Shown here: positions 9,765 to 19,233 of the stretch, piece by piece
How the letters are laid out: the number at the start of each line of letters is the position of its first letter
Position numbering within the stretch: the stretch's first letter is position 1
Assembly (NCBI GenBank): GCA_009602725.1
Contig: WELB01000075.1
Coordinates: 28,345-53,121, forward strand
Reading direction: 5' to 3'
Source of the DNA: Spirogloea muscicola
Lineage: Eukaryota > Streptophyta > Zygnematophyceae > Spirogloeales > Spirogloeaceae
Length of the DNA stretch: 24,777 nucleotides
Notes under the pieces: model-generated
The model's input: only the letters and a program-made list of their open reading frames with translations
Told to the model about the DNA's origin: nothing
The model's database searches: none
Position numbers and translations under genes: made by a program

Positions 9765-10130
9765 GAATAAGAAGGTGCTCGCCCATTGAGAAAAGGGGCT
9801 GGCAAAGCCAACCCAGAAAGAATGGACAATGTTCAAAGCCAAAGAAAGAGGTGCTGGAAAAGGACTACACTACAAAGTGCAAGATGGTGCAGAGGGAGAT
9901 GCAGATGGCTGCTCAGTATCCACGTGTGAGCAACAGCAGATCAGAGCAGCGAGGGCTCTGCCGGCACGAAGGTGCAACGCCCGGGCCATAGACCTGTGCA
10001 GCGAGACGGCCAGGCGCATTCGATACACTTGCGCCAGCGACCCGACTGCAGGAAAGTCGACCGGCTCCCCACGGAAGCGACGGGCGATGGTGTGGCGGGC
10101 GAGCTGGGCGGGCGAGCTGGGGGGCTGGAA
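9765..10130 (-). mobile_element. LINE family A2, C-terminus plus 3' UTR
   Basis: Minus-strand coding remnant: HTIARRFRGEPVDFPAVG, LAQVYRMRLAVSLHRSMA, ALHLRAGRALAA, then after a shift SDLLLLTRGY. The A2 UTR and terminal hairpin follow. It aligns with the end of the longer RT copy at 8495-8747 but differs clearly in the UTR. A short duplication (CCAGCTCGCCCG) is visible near 10105-10120. Confidence 0.75.
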
Positions 10131-10325
10131 AAGAAGAAAGTGCTCGCCCATTGAGAATAGGGGCTGGAACAACCAGCCCGAAAAAGAATGAACAGAGTAC
10201 GAGAAGGGGGCCAGGGGAAGCGCTAAGTAACAGAAACAAAAGCTGCTACGAGCTGGAAAAGCCAGCCCAAAAAAGAATGAGCAAAGTACGAGAAGGGGGC
10301 CAGGGGAAGCGCTAAGGAAAGAGTC
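10131..10325 (-). mobile_element. two LINE family A1 tails
   Basis: Two reverse-oriented A1 tails (10131-10225 and about 10250-10320) share GCCAGCCCAAAAAAGAATGA and GTACGAGAAGGGGGCCAGG. The first begins with a GAAGAA tract (the TTC tail read in reverse). Confidence 0.7.
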
Positions 10326-10327
10326 CT

Positions 10328-10432
10328 ATCTGCCTAGCCTTTGGCTCCGTCATGAACACCTGTATGCATCTGGCTGGCATTTCACAGCCGATTCTTTCAT
10401 ATCAGCAGCCGCTTTCTTTCTTTTTTTTGAAG
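10328..10432 (+). mobile_element. LINE family B tail, near-identical to the copy at the left edge
   Basis: 3' UTR only, from CTGCCTAGCCTTTGGCTCCG through the hairpin GGCTGGC/CACAGCC to TTTCTTTCTTTTTTTT. By eye I find no difference from 112-215 in the body. Confidence 0.8.
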
Positions 10433-10436
10433 GCAA

Positions 10437-10512
10437 GAGTGAGAGGCCAGCCCAAAGACGTATTGCTCGCCGCTAGAGAAGAGGGGCTGGCAAAGCTCAG
10501 CCCAAAAAAGGA
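10437..10512 (-). mobile_element. LINE tail fragments upstream of RBM48
   Basis: Reverse-oriented GAGAGGCCAGCCCAAAG followed by an A-like tail (TTGCTCGCC ... GGGGCTGGCAAAGCTCAGCCC). They end about 110 bases before the RBM48 start codon, so the promoter space of that gene is very short or lies within retroelement sequence. Confidence 0.55.
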
Positions 10513-10624
10513 CCTCGGGCCGCCAGCCGATGCCCGAATACCGGGCGGCAGGAGCGGAGCGGCGGAGCGGAGCGGCGAGCCCAGGCTCGCGCCACACTCC
10601 CACGCCCGCGCCGCGCCGCGGGGC

Positions 10625-12727
10625 ATGGCCGCGGGCGAGCCGCCCTCGCCGCCCGCGCGCCCCGCCTACCGCGCCGCCCGCAAGCCCTCCGCCGTGAAGG
10701 TGTACACCGTCAACCACGAGTCCAGGTCTCGCCCCCACCACGCCACCCTGGCCGCCCGCTCGCCTGCTGGCCCTGCAGGCCCTGCGCCTTCGGCCCTTCC
10801 CAGTCCCGTGGCCCACCATCCCGCTCGTTGCACAGCCGCCGTCGTCGTGGTATCGACTGCCGCCAACTGCCCAGCCCCTGTAGAGGAAATTCTCACGCTT
10901 AGCCTGCCTACTTGCGGACGCAGATACCTCATTGTGAGGAACGTCCCAGCGCTGGGCTGCACCGACGAGCTCATTGGCCTCTTCAGGACCTATGGACCTA
11001 TTGAGGAGTAGGGGCCCTGCTCGGCGAGCAGCACCACTCCCCCTGCTCCGTCTATACGTCCAGTGCTATTGCAAGTCACACACTGCTGATAATGCAAATG
11101 TTCATCAGTGACAGTGTGAGGTGACAGTCGGTTGCAGACGTGCACATCAGTGACTCTCTCTATAATTCTACGACGTGTCCCCCCATCCGCGGGGCCTTGC
11201 TTTCAGGTACCGCCTGATGGACGAGCTGGAGAGCGCCCCTTTCACTGACATATACTGGATCAAGTATGTGCAGATTGCCAGTGCCCGGTAAGCCACAAGG
11301 CCGCCAACGAGCACTCGCTCAGTCGCCTTATCCGTCCGGTACTGCAGCACAGCAGTATTGCTCGGCAAACTCCTCACGGGACCTGCCCAGAATCGGTGGC
11401 TCACACCCAGTGCACATCCTCTCTGCAATTGGTCTCTTCTCTGATGACTATTGAAGCCCCTCTTGCAGCTTTGCCAAGCGGAAGCTTGACAAGTTCCACT
11501 TCCTAGGAAGCCTCCTAGAGGTGACGTACTCGCCACGAGATGAGACGGTCATGGATACGCGCAGCAAATTTGAGGAGCGATGGTGGACAGTGGTCCGCAA
11601 GTGCGACCGTGAGTATCAGTGCCTGAGTTCTTGGACTTGTGCACCTGCACACCTGTCTTGACAGCTGCAGACATCCCTGCAGGCCTCTCACTGAGGGCCT
11701 CATTGCTGCTTGCCTGGTAGCAACGCTCAGAAAGGCAAAGCAAGCTGGAGAACCCGCAAATCTTGCATTGCGCCAAGGCCTGCCTTCCACGGAGCCGGTG
11801 CTGCACATCACAGGAGCTTCTGCTACTCCTGGACGGCTGCCTGTGACGCACATGCCCGAAGGTCCCTGGCCTAGGCATCTAAATAGGTTTGATACTGCAA
11901 AGCCTGTCGTTGTTGCTATCAGGTCAAATACTGCACACAATGTATCTCTTGTGGAATGTCTCGCATGGTACTCCACTCTTTCGCAGTATCAGGGGTTGCA
12001 TTCTGGTAGCAGATGCCCTGTGCAGCAGAGGTTGCCAGGGGCCATTGCATTGAGCCAGCCAGAGGCCTTCAAGGATTAAGGACTTGCACTATGAAGTAGC
12101 TGGTTTCAGCTTCTGTGAGACCCTTCACGTACCAAAAGGTTGTAATGTGCGCAGTGTGTCTGTGAACGAGGAAGCCCAGGTACAGGCTGAAAGTCGGCCA
12201 GTTGCGCCCATCAGCAATATGCTGCATGGCACTTCAGCAGGCACTGGAGAGTCGTTGCTGAATGCTCCCCATGCGCAGCCTGTAAGTCCGCAAGCTGTGG
12301 CCCATTTAGTACATTTGTGTGCCGACAACAAACGTTCAGGGCTTGTACTCACGGGGTCCTGACATTTTTTCTGCCTACTTGACCTGGGCAGTCATCCAGA
12401 GCACTCACTGGTGGTCAGGCATAGGCACAGTACTCTTTGAAGGAGAAGATGTCAGTATGTCAGTAGCATTTGGTTGCACTCCCTGACTCGTGGCTTGGGG
12501 CTCAGGTGAACGCGCAGTATGAAGGCGTCGTCGACTCGTTCGAATTAGGGCTGACCGTGTTCCTGTCGTGGCCAGTCTACTGAGGTTGCCACACTTTCTT
12601 TGTGCTGCAGCAAGTCGTAGAGGTTGGTGGTATGGCAACTCCAAAGGGCTGCAGCACTGGGTTCACGTGCCGCACAGATCAGCTGGAATTCAAGCGGGCT
12701 CGCAAGGACACACGGAGGCGAATCTAA
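10625..12727 (+). CDS. RBM48: RBM48-family RNA-binding protein, 7 exons
   Basis: RBM48 homologue. In animals and plants this protein, with ARMC7, acts in the minor (U12) spliceosome. Exons spliced by hand: 10625-10725, 10924-11007, 11207-11287, 11469-11608, 11721-11886, 12110-12281, 12611-12727 (TAA 12725-12727), giving 286 residues; the exon 5 boundaries are the least certain. The start is ATG 10625, followed by a short Pro/Ala leader and VKVYTVNHESRYLIVRNVP. The RRM covers about residues 25-110: YLIVRNVPALGCTDELIGLF, YGPIEEYRLMDE, FTDIYWIKYVQIASARFAKR and FHFLGSLLEVTYSPRDET. A basic linker and a disordered region follow. The C-terminus KRARKDTRRRI matches the RRRI ending typical of the family. 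All introns seen are GT-AG. Confidence 0.9.
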
Positions 12728-13200
12728 GCTGGACAGGCGCCTCCTCTGTGCAGCCTAAAATGCTGGTTAGTACGTGCATGCTTCTATTCTTCTGGGGACG
12801 ACACGCATCAGCTCTCTGTGACCTATCAAATGTCAAATGATTTCTGGCAACGAACGAGTGACCCTGGCCGTAGCTGACAAGACTGTGTGTGCCAGAGGCT
12901 TTTGGGCAGCAAGCTCACACGAGCATTGGGAGTGGATGCAGTAAGGGACGAGTACGGTGCCGGAGCCTCAGGAGGGCTCCTGCGTTGGGCCCTTGGCGCC
13001 TCGAGCACTTGTTAAGGCTCTACCCAAGCGGTGTAGTTCTTGGAGTGGCATGTCATTGGCTTGAAAAGGGCGTGGCCAAGGCTGAAAGGCCTTCAGGCAC
13101 ACGGCTTCTCAGTTGGAGGAGAAGAGAACGATGGAAGATGGCGTGTACTGAGAGACAGAGCCGGAGCAGCCAGAGGAGGAAGAAGGATGTTCGGGGGCGG
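12728..13200 (+). other. unassigned; possible decayed LINE RT N-terminal piece
   Basis: A plus-strand frame near 12950-13110 reads RRAPALGPWRLEHLLRL and HWLEKGVAKAERP. This weakly recalls the GPSGWRxEHL block upstream of LINE reverse transcriptases. The match is loose and no catalytic motif is present. Otherwise nothing is recognised. Confidence 0.25.
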
Positions 13201-13204
13201 CTGT

Positions 13205-13400
13205 ATAACGCTACTGGAGTGCATACCGAGGAAGCTTTGAAGTGCATCTCAATATGCGGAGCCGCAGCTAGGCAGCTCAGGGCCTTCCTGTTACCCCCCC
13301 CCCGTGTCAGCAAGAGGAGCTCTACATGAGCTGCGGGGAGGAAAGCCAGAGGCTGCAGCGGTGGCACAGTTGCCGCAGCGGTGCTAGGCAAGCGATTGGT
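13205..13400 (-). mobile_element. degenerate LINE family B end
   Basis: On the minus strand, FLPAAHVELLLLTRG and a run of G near 13300 correspond to the B copy's LLLTRGY-stop. They are followed by a diverged CTGCCTAGCTGCGGCTCCG. Older and more decayed than the copies at 1-222 and 19375-19620. Confidence 0.5.
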
Positions 13401-13614
13401 ACCAGTGGAGAAACATGGGGAGACGCACTCAGCAGTACAACCCTGGACCCAAGGCATGGCGCCTCCAGATAATGCTGCACTGTCAGCGACGCCGCTGGTC
13501 AGCTTGAGAGGCCAGGAGCAAAAGTACCGAGGACCACCAAGGCTCGCAACACCCGTGGATAACCATGGCCAGCGGGTAGAAGGTATCGCAAGCGTGGTGG
13601 TTTCTTGGCCACCT

Positions 13615-13854
13615 TCACAATATAGCCAACTTAGGATGGACAGGGCCCCCTCCCTTCAGAACCTGATGCTGATACAAGTTCGTCAGGAGCTGCTCGCCTT
13701 CCAAGGGAATGCCCACCAGGTCAACAAGCCTAATTCGAACAACACGGCTGCGGAGTTGCACAGGCACCCCATACAGAACCACTTCAATACCGCCTCCAGT
13801 ACGATGCCGTACATAACATCGAGCAAGAGGTTGTGAGAGCGAGTTCATGAGCAC
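13615..13854 (-). pseudogene. open frame of unknown origin
   Basis: A 79-residue minus-strand frame with protein-like character: VVLYGVPVQLRSRVVRIRLV, then DLVGIPLEGEQLLTNLYQHQ. I do not recognise it. It sits among LINE debris, and the VxLxGVP start is reminiscent of ORF1-type RNA-binding domains, but that is speculation. No splice sites were identified. Confidence 0.3.
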
Positions 13855-14001
13855 CTGAGCTCATGGGCGCCTATGCTCAAGGCACTGTGCTTAATGAGGC
13901 TGCATTTGAAGAAGAGAACACGGCTGACATTAGGCCAGCTGTGAAAGCCAGAGGGAGTATGGGATTTACAGTACACTAGATAGCCTCCCCAGAAAAGGTA
14001 A

Positions 14002-14217
14002 TCAAGATGGCCGCGCATAGCATCGTCTTAAGCGTTTGTCCAGCTGCAACCCCCGCACTAGAGGCAAGGCATGGAGCCACTCAGACACGGCAACACATAA
14101 AAGGCGGGCCTGGCCACTGAGCATCCCTTGACGAGCACCTCGCCGTCGGCTCGATTGGCTGCTCATACTGCAGCGATGGGCCGTGACTGAGCTTTCAGAG
14201 AGCGACTCTACTGCCAC
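14002..14217 (-). pseudogene. possible RT fragment
   Basis: The minus-strand frame contains RRGARQGMLSGQARLLCVAV then SEWLHALP. Its spacing recalls the GxRQGxPLSxLLF motif of LINE reverse transcriptases. The catalytic FADD/YADD motif is not seen downstream. It belongs to a different copy from the fragment at 6927. Confidence 0.35.
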
Positions 14218-14289
14218 CTCTCACACCCGTCGGCCCCGTTAGAAGAGCTTCTCTTCTTCTTCTCCGACTCCGTGTGCAAGGTGCACTTT

Positions 14290-14420
14290 CCCTCCGACCT
14301 TGTTGCATTGCCAGCCCTTCAGATATTGGGACAGCTTCAAATGCCTTGGTGTGATAATCCAATCTAATGAACTATGCCGAGCTGTAAGGTGGGCTAGTTC
14401 CCAAGGGGCAGGGTTTGGCT
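14290..14420 (+). pseudogene. possible RT thumb-region fragment
   Basis: The plus-strand frame DSFKCLGVIIQSNELCRAVR resembles the FKYLGV block that follows the catalytic motif in LINE reverse transcriptases. It is short and isolated; the call rests on this one motif. Confidence 0.3.
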
Positions 14421-14499
14421 GGAGGCTGTCACTGTGAGTATTTACAGCACATCAAAGCCAACAAAGAGCGCCACATCTGCAGAAGATTCTGCAGATGGG

Positions 14500-14610
14500 G
14501 GCGATGGCTGTGTAGGCCAGCCCCGAGTGAAAGACAAGGTGGAAAGGGGCCGGCAAGCGCCAAAGAGGGTGCTGAATAACCCCTGGTCAGCAGCCGCAAG
14601 GTGGAGTAGC
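14500..14610 (-). mobile_element. LINE C-terminal and tail remnant
   Basis: Minus strand: STLRLLTRGY near 14592-14565, with the stop lost, then a short UTR with the hairpin-like GGGGCTGGCCTACACAGCC near 14525-14507. A further subfamily or a badly decayed copy. Confidence 0.5.
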
Positions 14611-14784
14611 TTGCAGCGTAAAGAAGGTGCTCAGTACGCATGCAACGAGAGGGAAGTCAAGCAAGCCAGCTCGATTGAATCATAGGAAACCAAGAAACGT
14701 TCAGAGGGGCGGAAAGCAAATATCGTGTATTTGGAAGGAGGAGCTCTGCCCAAGTGAGCGAGAAATGGAGTCATGTGTTGAGTC

Positions 14785-15095
14785 ATGGAGGGCCTGAGTG
14801 GTCAAGTACAAAGGCAAGCACATCAACAGTAGATACATCACCTGCTGCTCAGCTGGCCCGCTCAATGGACACATTTAACACATGGAGGTCGTTAAATGAT
14901 GCCCGCATTCCGGACGGCATATGACAAGCCCTTCTACCACCAGCTAAAGCTCGACCATGCTGGTGCAAAGCATGAGCCTAACGTCGCTTCAACTGACAGA
15001 AAACGACAACATGCTGCCAGCATGCCCATCTCGGCTGGAAGCAAATCTCGTCGTGCATATACAAGAACTTGCACGAGCAAGGTCTGAGGAAAACC
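14785..15095 (-). mobile_element. LINE family C, reverse copy
   Basis: The coding part near 15080-14935 reads YARRDLLPAEMGMLAACCRF and then decays. The UTR near 14880-14785 has TGTGCTTGCCTTTGTACTTG and ends with CCACTCAGGCC, as in the plus-strand copies at 5381 and 9060. Confidence 0.65.
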
Positions 15096-15139
15096 AACCA
15101 ACAAAGAGAAAGATGAATAAGGCGGCAGCCTATTCTTAA

Positions 15140-15300
15140 GGGGCGGCTTGTAATAAAACAAGCCGAGTGCATACAGGAAAGTAATAGCTCCTATGGTAAG
15201 GCAACGACTGTGAGAGGCCAGCCCAAAGGTATAAATGAGGAAGGGAAGAAGACTCTTCCAGTAGAGGGCGTGCTTGGCCAGCTCAGGAACACGATAAACA
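15140..15300 (-). mobile_element. LINE tail, type D, with small hairpin
   Basis: Reverse CCCTCTACTGGAAGAGTC and GGGCTGGCCTCTCACAGTC mark the tail. A perfect small hairpin, GGCTTGT/ACAAGCC with loop AATAAA, lies near 15147-15166. No gene in 15300-15505; AGTAGTATAGC occurs twice there. Confidence 0.5.
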
Positions 15301-15505
15301 AAAGACGATGAGCCAGAAGAGCGCTTAAGTGCCCAGCGACTCCTAGTGGTACGCAACGTTCCCTACTGAGCAGCAGCAGGTTCGTGAATCTAGTCTCCGG
15401 AAGGAAAGTAGTATAGCGCTTACTTGAAAAGAAACAGTAGTATAGCAGTTATAGAAGCTTCGTGACACGATGCATAGACACTGCCAGCGACGGCCCCCTC
15501 CCGCC

Positions 15506-16468
15506 ATGGCCGCGGCGGGCTTCAACCAGGGCCCTGCGTGGGCGGCGGCCGCGCCGCGCGCCGCTTGGGCGTTCCTGGAGGCCCACGGCTGGCCCCTCCT
15601 CGCCCTCCTCCTCCTTGCCGCCCTCCTCCTCCCCCGCCTCCGCGCCGCCGCCACCCGCCTGCGCCCCGCCGGTAGGCGTTGCTCCGCCCGCCCACATCTA
15701 CCTCGCTAAGCTCGCCCTGCGGGACCCTCCTCTTATGCCCGCGAGCCGTGCCGTCCCTTGTTCCAGATGGCACCAAGGCAGCAGCATACGCAGAGGGGAT
15801 TCGGCGGGCGAGGGACGCGCAGCAAGCGGAGCTGGAGCGCCAGCGGGTGGAGCGTGCCGAGCGCTTGGCTCAGCAGGAGCAAGAGGAAGACGCCCGTCAC
15901 CGTGCGCACCGCCTGGAGGAGCTGGACCGCAAGGCCACGCGCCTGGGCTTTCGGCCACGAGGCAAGGGTCAGCGACTAGGGACGCCAGAGGATGATCTTC
16001 CGGTGCGTCTCCCTGCCAGAAGTCTTGGCCACACAGTAGGCTGTTGTCGCCCTTAGCTTCGTCAGGTTCAGGTCCAACTCCAGCGCCATATTGTTGCTGG
16101 GATGGTGCAGATTACTGGAGATGGAAAGCGTGAGGATCTTGATGATGGTGACGGCGAAGTAGGAAGCTGGAGTGGGAGCCATAACCCGGCGCCTGCGACT
16201 ACAACCGTACCTGCGAGGCCGCGTGGCACGCTCCTTCCAGGTGCCGCTCTGCAGCTGATGGGCTCGCTTTTGACATCTTGGGTCACCCTCCGCACCCAAG
16301 CCCGCACACAATTTGCAGCTCATTGTCCTCTGTGCTAGCCATGAGGCAGTCGCAGCGCTCGTGCCACTCTGGTCTGCAGGAGGGTACAGTCCGATGAGAG
16401 AGCGAGGGCACATATTCACGTACCGACCTTCGCAACGCATCAGGAATCCCCAACCTGGCCGACTATAA
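15506..16468 (+). CDS. selenoprotein S / VIMP-like ER membrane protein (no Sec)
   Basis: Likely ER-membrane adaptor of the SELENOS/VIMP family, which in animals links p97/VCP to the ERAD retrotranslocation machinery. Exon 1 is 15506-15671, exon 2 15767-16002, the last exon 16380-16468 (TAA 16466-16468). Phase needs either a 19-base micro-exon 16111-16129 (total 169 residues) or an earlier exon 2 donor at 15968 (total 151 residues). Order of features: short lumenal N-terminus with FLEAHGW, one transmembrane helix (PLLALLLLAALLLPRL, about residues 29-45), then a charged coiled coil (AELERQRVERAERLAQQEQE and EELDRKATRLGFRPRGKG). The end, GYSPMRERGHIFTYRPSQR, corresponds to the GYNPL ... WRP end of SELENOS. 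No in-frame TGA/Sec is used. The family call rests on architecture and these short motifs. Confidence 0.7.
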
Positions 16469-16479
16469 CCCTCCCTTCG

Positions 16480-17160
16480 TCTGATGTGATTACGCTGCTC
16501 TTCTGAGCAAATTCATCGGCGTCCAAGGATGGTGAGTAAGCTCAGACCGTCAGGCACCCGCACTCACATTCTTGAGGTTCTTCTCTTGCCTTGTTTTGGA
16601 AGGGTCCAGGTGGCAGTAAGGCCATCTTACAGTCTCTCGCCCTGCAGATGCATCCTCATTTGACTCTCTTGAGTCTGTGTCTTTATGCAGCCAAATATAT
16701 CTTGTGCTACTTTGCCTCCACTTGTACACGGGCGATTCAAATGCCCACTGATACATATTTCATAAGTGGTTGGTCCACCATGAGGAAGCTGTGCAGTCTA
16801 AGAAAGCAGCTGACACCGATGGACACGGCCGCAGGCTCCAAGTTTTGGTCTGAGCAATTGCTTGCTACAGCTGCTAGTGTAGAGGGTAGGTTACAGAAGT
16901 GAGCTGTTTGACCTCGCCCTTCAGGTAGTGACACCAGCTCGAGACGGTCCGATGCTGCATCTTCACAGCACCGCAAAGAGGCCAATGCCAGGCTCCGTGT
17001 GTCCACAAAGTGTGAGCATGCGTTCCACTTTTTTGGTGCGCTCCATTTTTTGGCATTATCGGCATTTAGCGTACCCTTGCAGGTGTGTCGAGTTGCCGAT
17101 TACAGGTGCAAATCTCGGTGTTAGCAATTTGCACCACTCAGTACAAGGATGGTTGAGGGA
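16480..17160 (+). other. unresolved possible spliced exons between convergent genes
   Basis: This gap between two convergent genes contains several good splice signals. They include the donor GTGAGTAAG near 16531, the acceptor after TTTTGGAAG near 16602, and a pair that joins FWSEQLLATAASVEG to SDTSSRRSDAASSQHRKEAN in phase (donor near 16887, acceptor near 16924). The frame could continue to a TGA near 17156. No family is recognised, and the sequence could equally be the two 3' UTRs. Confidence 0.25.
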
Positions 17161-17253
17161 GGACGAGGGCGGAACATACCAAGTGGGTTTCAATGTGCTC
17201 ACGAAAGGCAATGCTTTCTGACGTACTAGCAGATGCAGAGGTGAACGCACGGC

Positions 17254-18986
17254 TCAGAGAGGAGGGAGTGACTTGCGGATCCATTCTCGAAAGTCTCTGG
17301 CTTCATCAGGGTGAAAGCGATGGATTTGTTCAGGCCCCCTCCGAAAGGTACATGACACACCTGCCTCCTTCAGCAGGTCCCTACCCACCTCCCCACACCT
17401 GAAGTCCACAACGCGGTCCTGGTCGCCATGACTCCACCAGAGAGGAGTATCCTGTACCGGTATGCGAGGTGTTATGTTGAGCTGTCAGTCAGCCACAACA
17501 GAAGGCCGCAGCTAACAGCTAGCAACGAAAACAACATAGATCAGAAGGGTCCTGGTCTAGGCTTGACTTCTTTGCGACCTGCATAAATTGCCTGGTATGT
17601 GCGATTTAGCTTCAGGGGGAAACTATAGCTCAAACTGCATGTATCTGCAGCCTTGACTAATTGTAATGACCGGAAGTCCCAACCATGACACAATGCATCC
17701 CCAGTAAGAGAATAGGCTGGCGCATTTGGAGTCCTAGGCCATAGGAGTGCCAAGACGTGACAGAAGGCAATGAGCACGTGCCTGCGCCTCAGGCGAGACG
17801 AGGGAGAGGAAGGTGGAGTTGGGGAGCGGCACCCAGCCCCAGAGTACAGCTGCACCAGCAAGCTTGTGGGGGTAAAGCATGGAGCTCATGAGCGTCAAGG
17901 CACCCCCTTGGCTGAATCCCGCCACCACCATCCTTTGCATTTGCAAGAGGAGACAGGCTGTCAACTGGCTGACCACACCCGCAGAGTATGGCGGTGCAAG
18001 TTCACCGGCAAGAAATCGCTGACGGAATCGTCAAAAGTGTAGCACAAAAGCCCTGTTACCTGTGGTGCTCAATGCCAGCAAGTGCTTGGGCCTTGAGCAG
18101 CGAGTGCACTGTCCGCACTGCAGCAATGACATCTGCAATACAGAGGACAGACCTTTGCATGAACTGTGCGAGCATCTGCTGCTGCTGCTGCTTGGAGTTG
18201 GGCCCTGCTTGCAGTACTGCACTGGTGGCCACGCACAGGTCTCACAGCAGGACTCACCCTCCTGCTTGGAGGGAGGTGAGTCCGCCTTCACAGGAATGAC
18301 AGGCATGTCGAACCACGAGGGTATGACCTCCCCGCGGTTGCAGGTCACCGCCTGCTCCGGTGCTGCGATCCAGAGGCCCGTGGGCATCAGCAGGCTGAAG
18401 GGTGTGCAGACAAACTCTGGAGGCCCATCAAGCTCTGCCACTCTTGAACGGTGACGCAGGAGAGCCCTCACGCATGCCAGGAGGTCCACTGCGTCAGTGA
18501 AGAGGGGGAGTCTCAGGGGGACTGCATCGTTGGGTGCAGCCAGCTACCGGCAGGATGGAGCCACTTGATGTGGCCGAATGCGGGGTCCGTGTGCATGTCC
18601 TTGGCGTACGAGCGATCGTTGCCGGGGCGAGAGCCCAGGCCGTGAAGCCAGACCACCAGGGCGGTGTGTTGGGCAACCGCGGGTGCGCCGCTTGCCCCTG
18701 GCAGCTGAGTGGCGGCCTGGGCCCCGGGGCCGAGCCCCTCGGACGACTGCACGACCACGGAGCCGGACTCGTCCTCGACGGTCTCGGCGGTGGCGTCCGC
18801 CTTGGCGCGCGCGGCGCCGAGCGGGGCGGCAGTGCCGCTGGCATCGCCGAGGGAAGCGGCGGGGCGCGCGGAGCGCAGGTAGAGGGCGGCGGTGGCGGAG
18901 AGGGCGAGGGCGAGGACGAGGGCGAGGGCGGCGTGGCGGCGCAGGCGCTCGCTCCTAAGGCGGCGAGGCCAGGGGTCCGGCAGCAT
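17254..18986 (-). CDS. acyl-protein thioesterase (LYPLA/APT family), membrane-anchored, 5 exons
   Basis: Serine hydrolase of the alpha/beta fold. Family members remove palmitate from proteins or hydrolyse lysophospholipids. Exons in coding order: 18986-18548, 18362-18258, 18132-18060, 17932-17800, 17481-17254 (TGA 17256-17254), 325 residues; the last intron's ends are the least certain. The basic N-terminus is followed by a hydrophobic segment (ALALVLALALSATAALYL, about residues 20-37) and a roughly 70-residue linker. These precede the core, so the protein is much longer than the usual ~230 residues. Core motifs: VVWLHGLG (oxyanion region), APEQAVTC and PSWFDMPV, GFSQGGAL (nucleophile Ser), LWGWVPLP, WWSHGDQDRVVDF (catalytic Asp) and IHRFHPDE (catalytic His). 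The N-terminal helix predicts membrane anchoring. Confidence 0.88.
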
Positions 18987-19154
18987 GGTGGCGGCGGCGG
19001 TGGGGGTGGGCGGGGCAGAGACGGGGAGCCGGGGAGGCGGCGCGGCGGGGCGAGCGCGGTGGTGGAGCCGGCAGGCGGCCGGGCGGGTGGTGGCAGCCCC
19101 TGGCGGCCTCGCCGTCGTCTGTTTCTCCTCCTACTGAGGGAAATGCGTGTATAT

Positions 19155-19215
19155 TAAGAGATGGGGAGGCCATGTGTGGCCAAGTACAAAGGCAAGCATA
19201 TTGGACAAATGTACG
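19155..19215 (-). mobile_element. LINE family C tail
   Basis: Minus strand GCTTGCCTTTGTACTTGGCC followed by ACACATGGCCTCCCC, forming a GGCC hairpin. The same tail is seen at 14785-14880. It lies about 170 bases upstream of the thioesterase start codon. Confidence 0.6.
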
Positions 19216-19233
19216 TCACCTGCTGCACCTCCT

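Noticed and set aside
10397-10819. Minus-strand open frame over the RBM48 first exon
   Set aside because: Shadow of a GC-rich exon and LINE tail; the plus-strand exons join in phase into a recognised family.
16470-16540. TGA near 16485 followed by TGT in frame with DYNPPFV, suggestive of a selenocysteine in a SELENOS-like C-terminus
   Set aside because: The frame that joins the exons by phase ends earlier with TYRPSQRIRNPQPG and TAA; the Sec-like frame needs an unsupported junction and I saw no SECIS-like structure.
17193-17402. Plus-strand frame with LWLHQGESDG, resembling the sialate O-acetylesterase (SASA) motif
   Set aside because: It is the antisense of the thioesterase's last exon, whose minus-strand frame (FHPDEARDFREWIRK and stop) joins the rest of the LYPLA gene with consistent phase.
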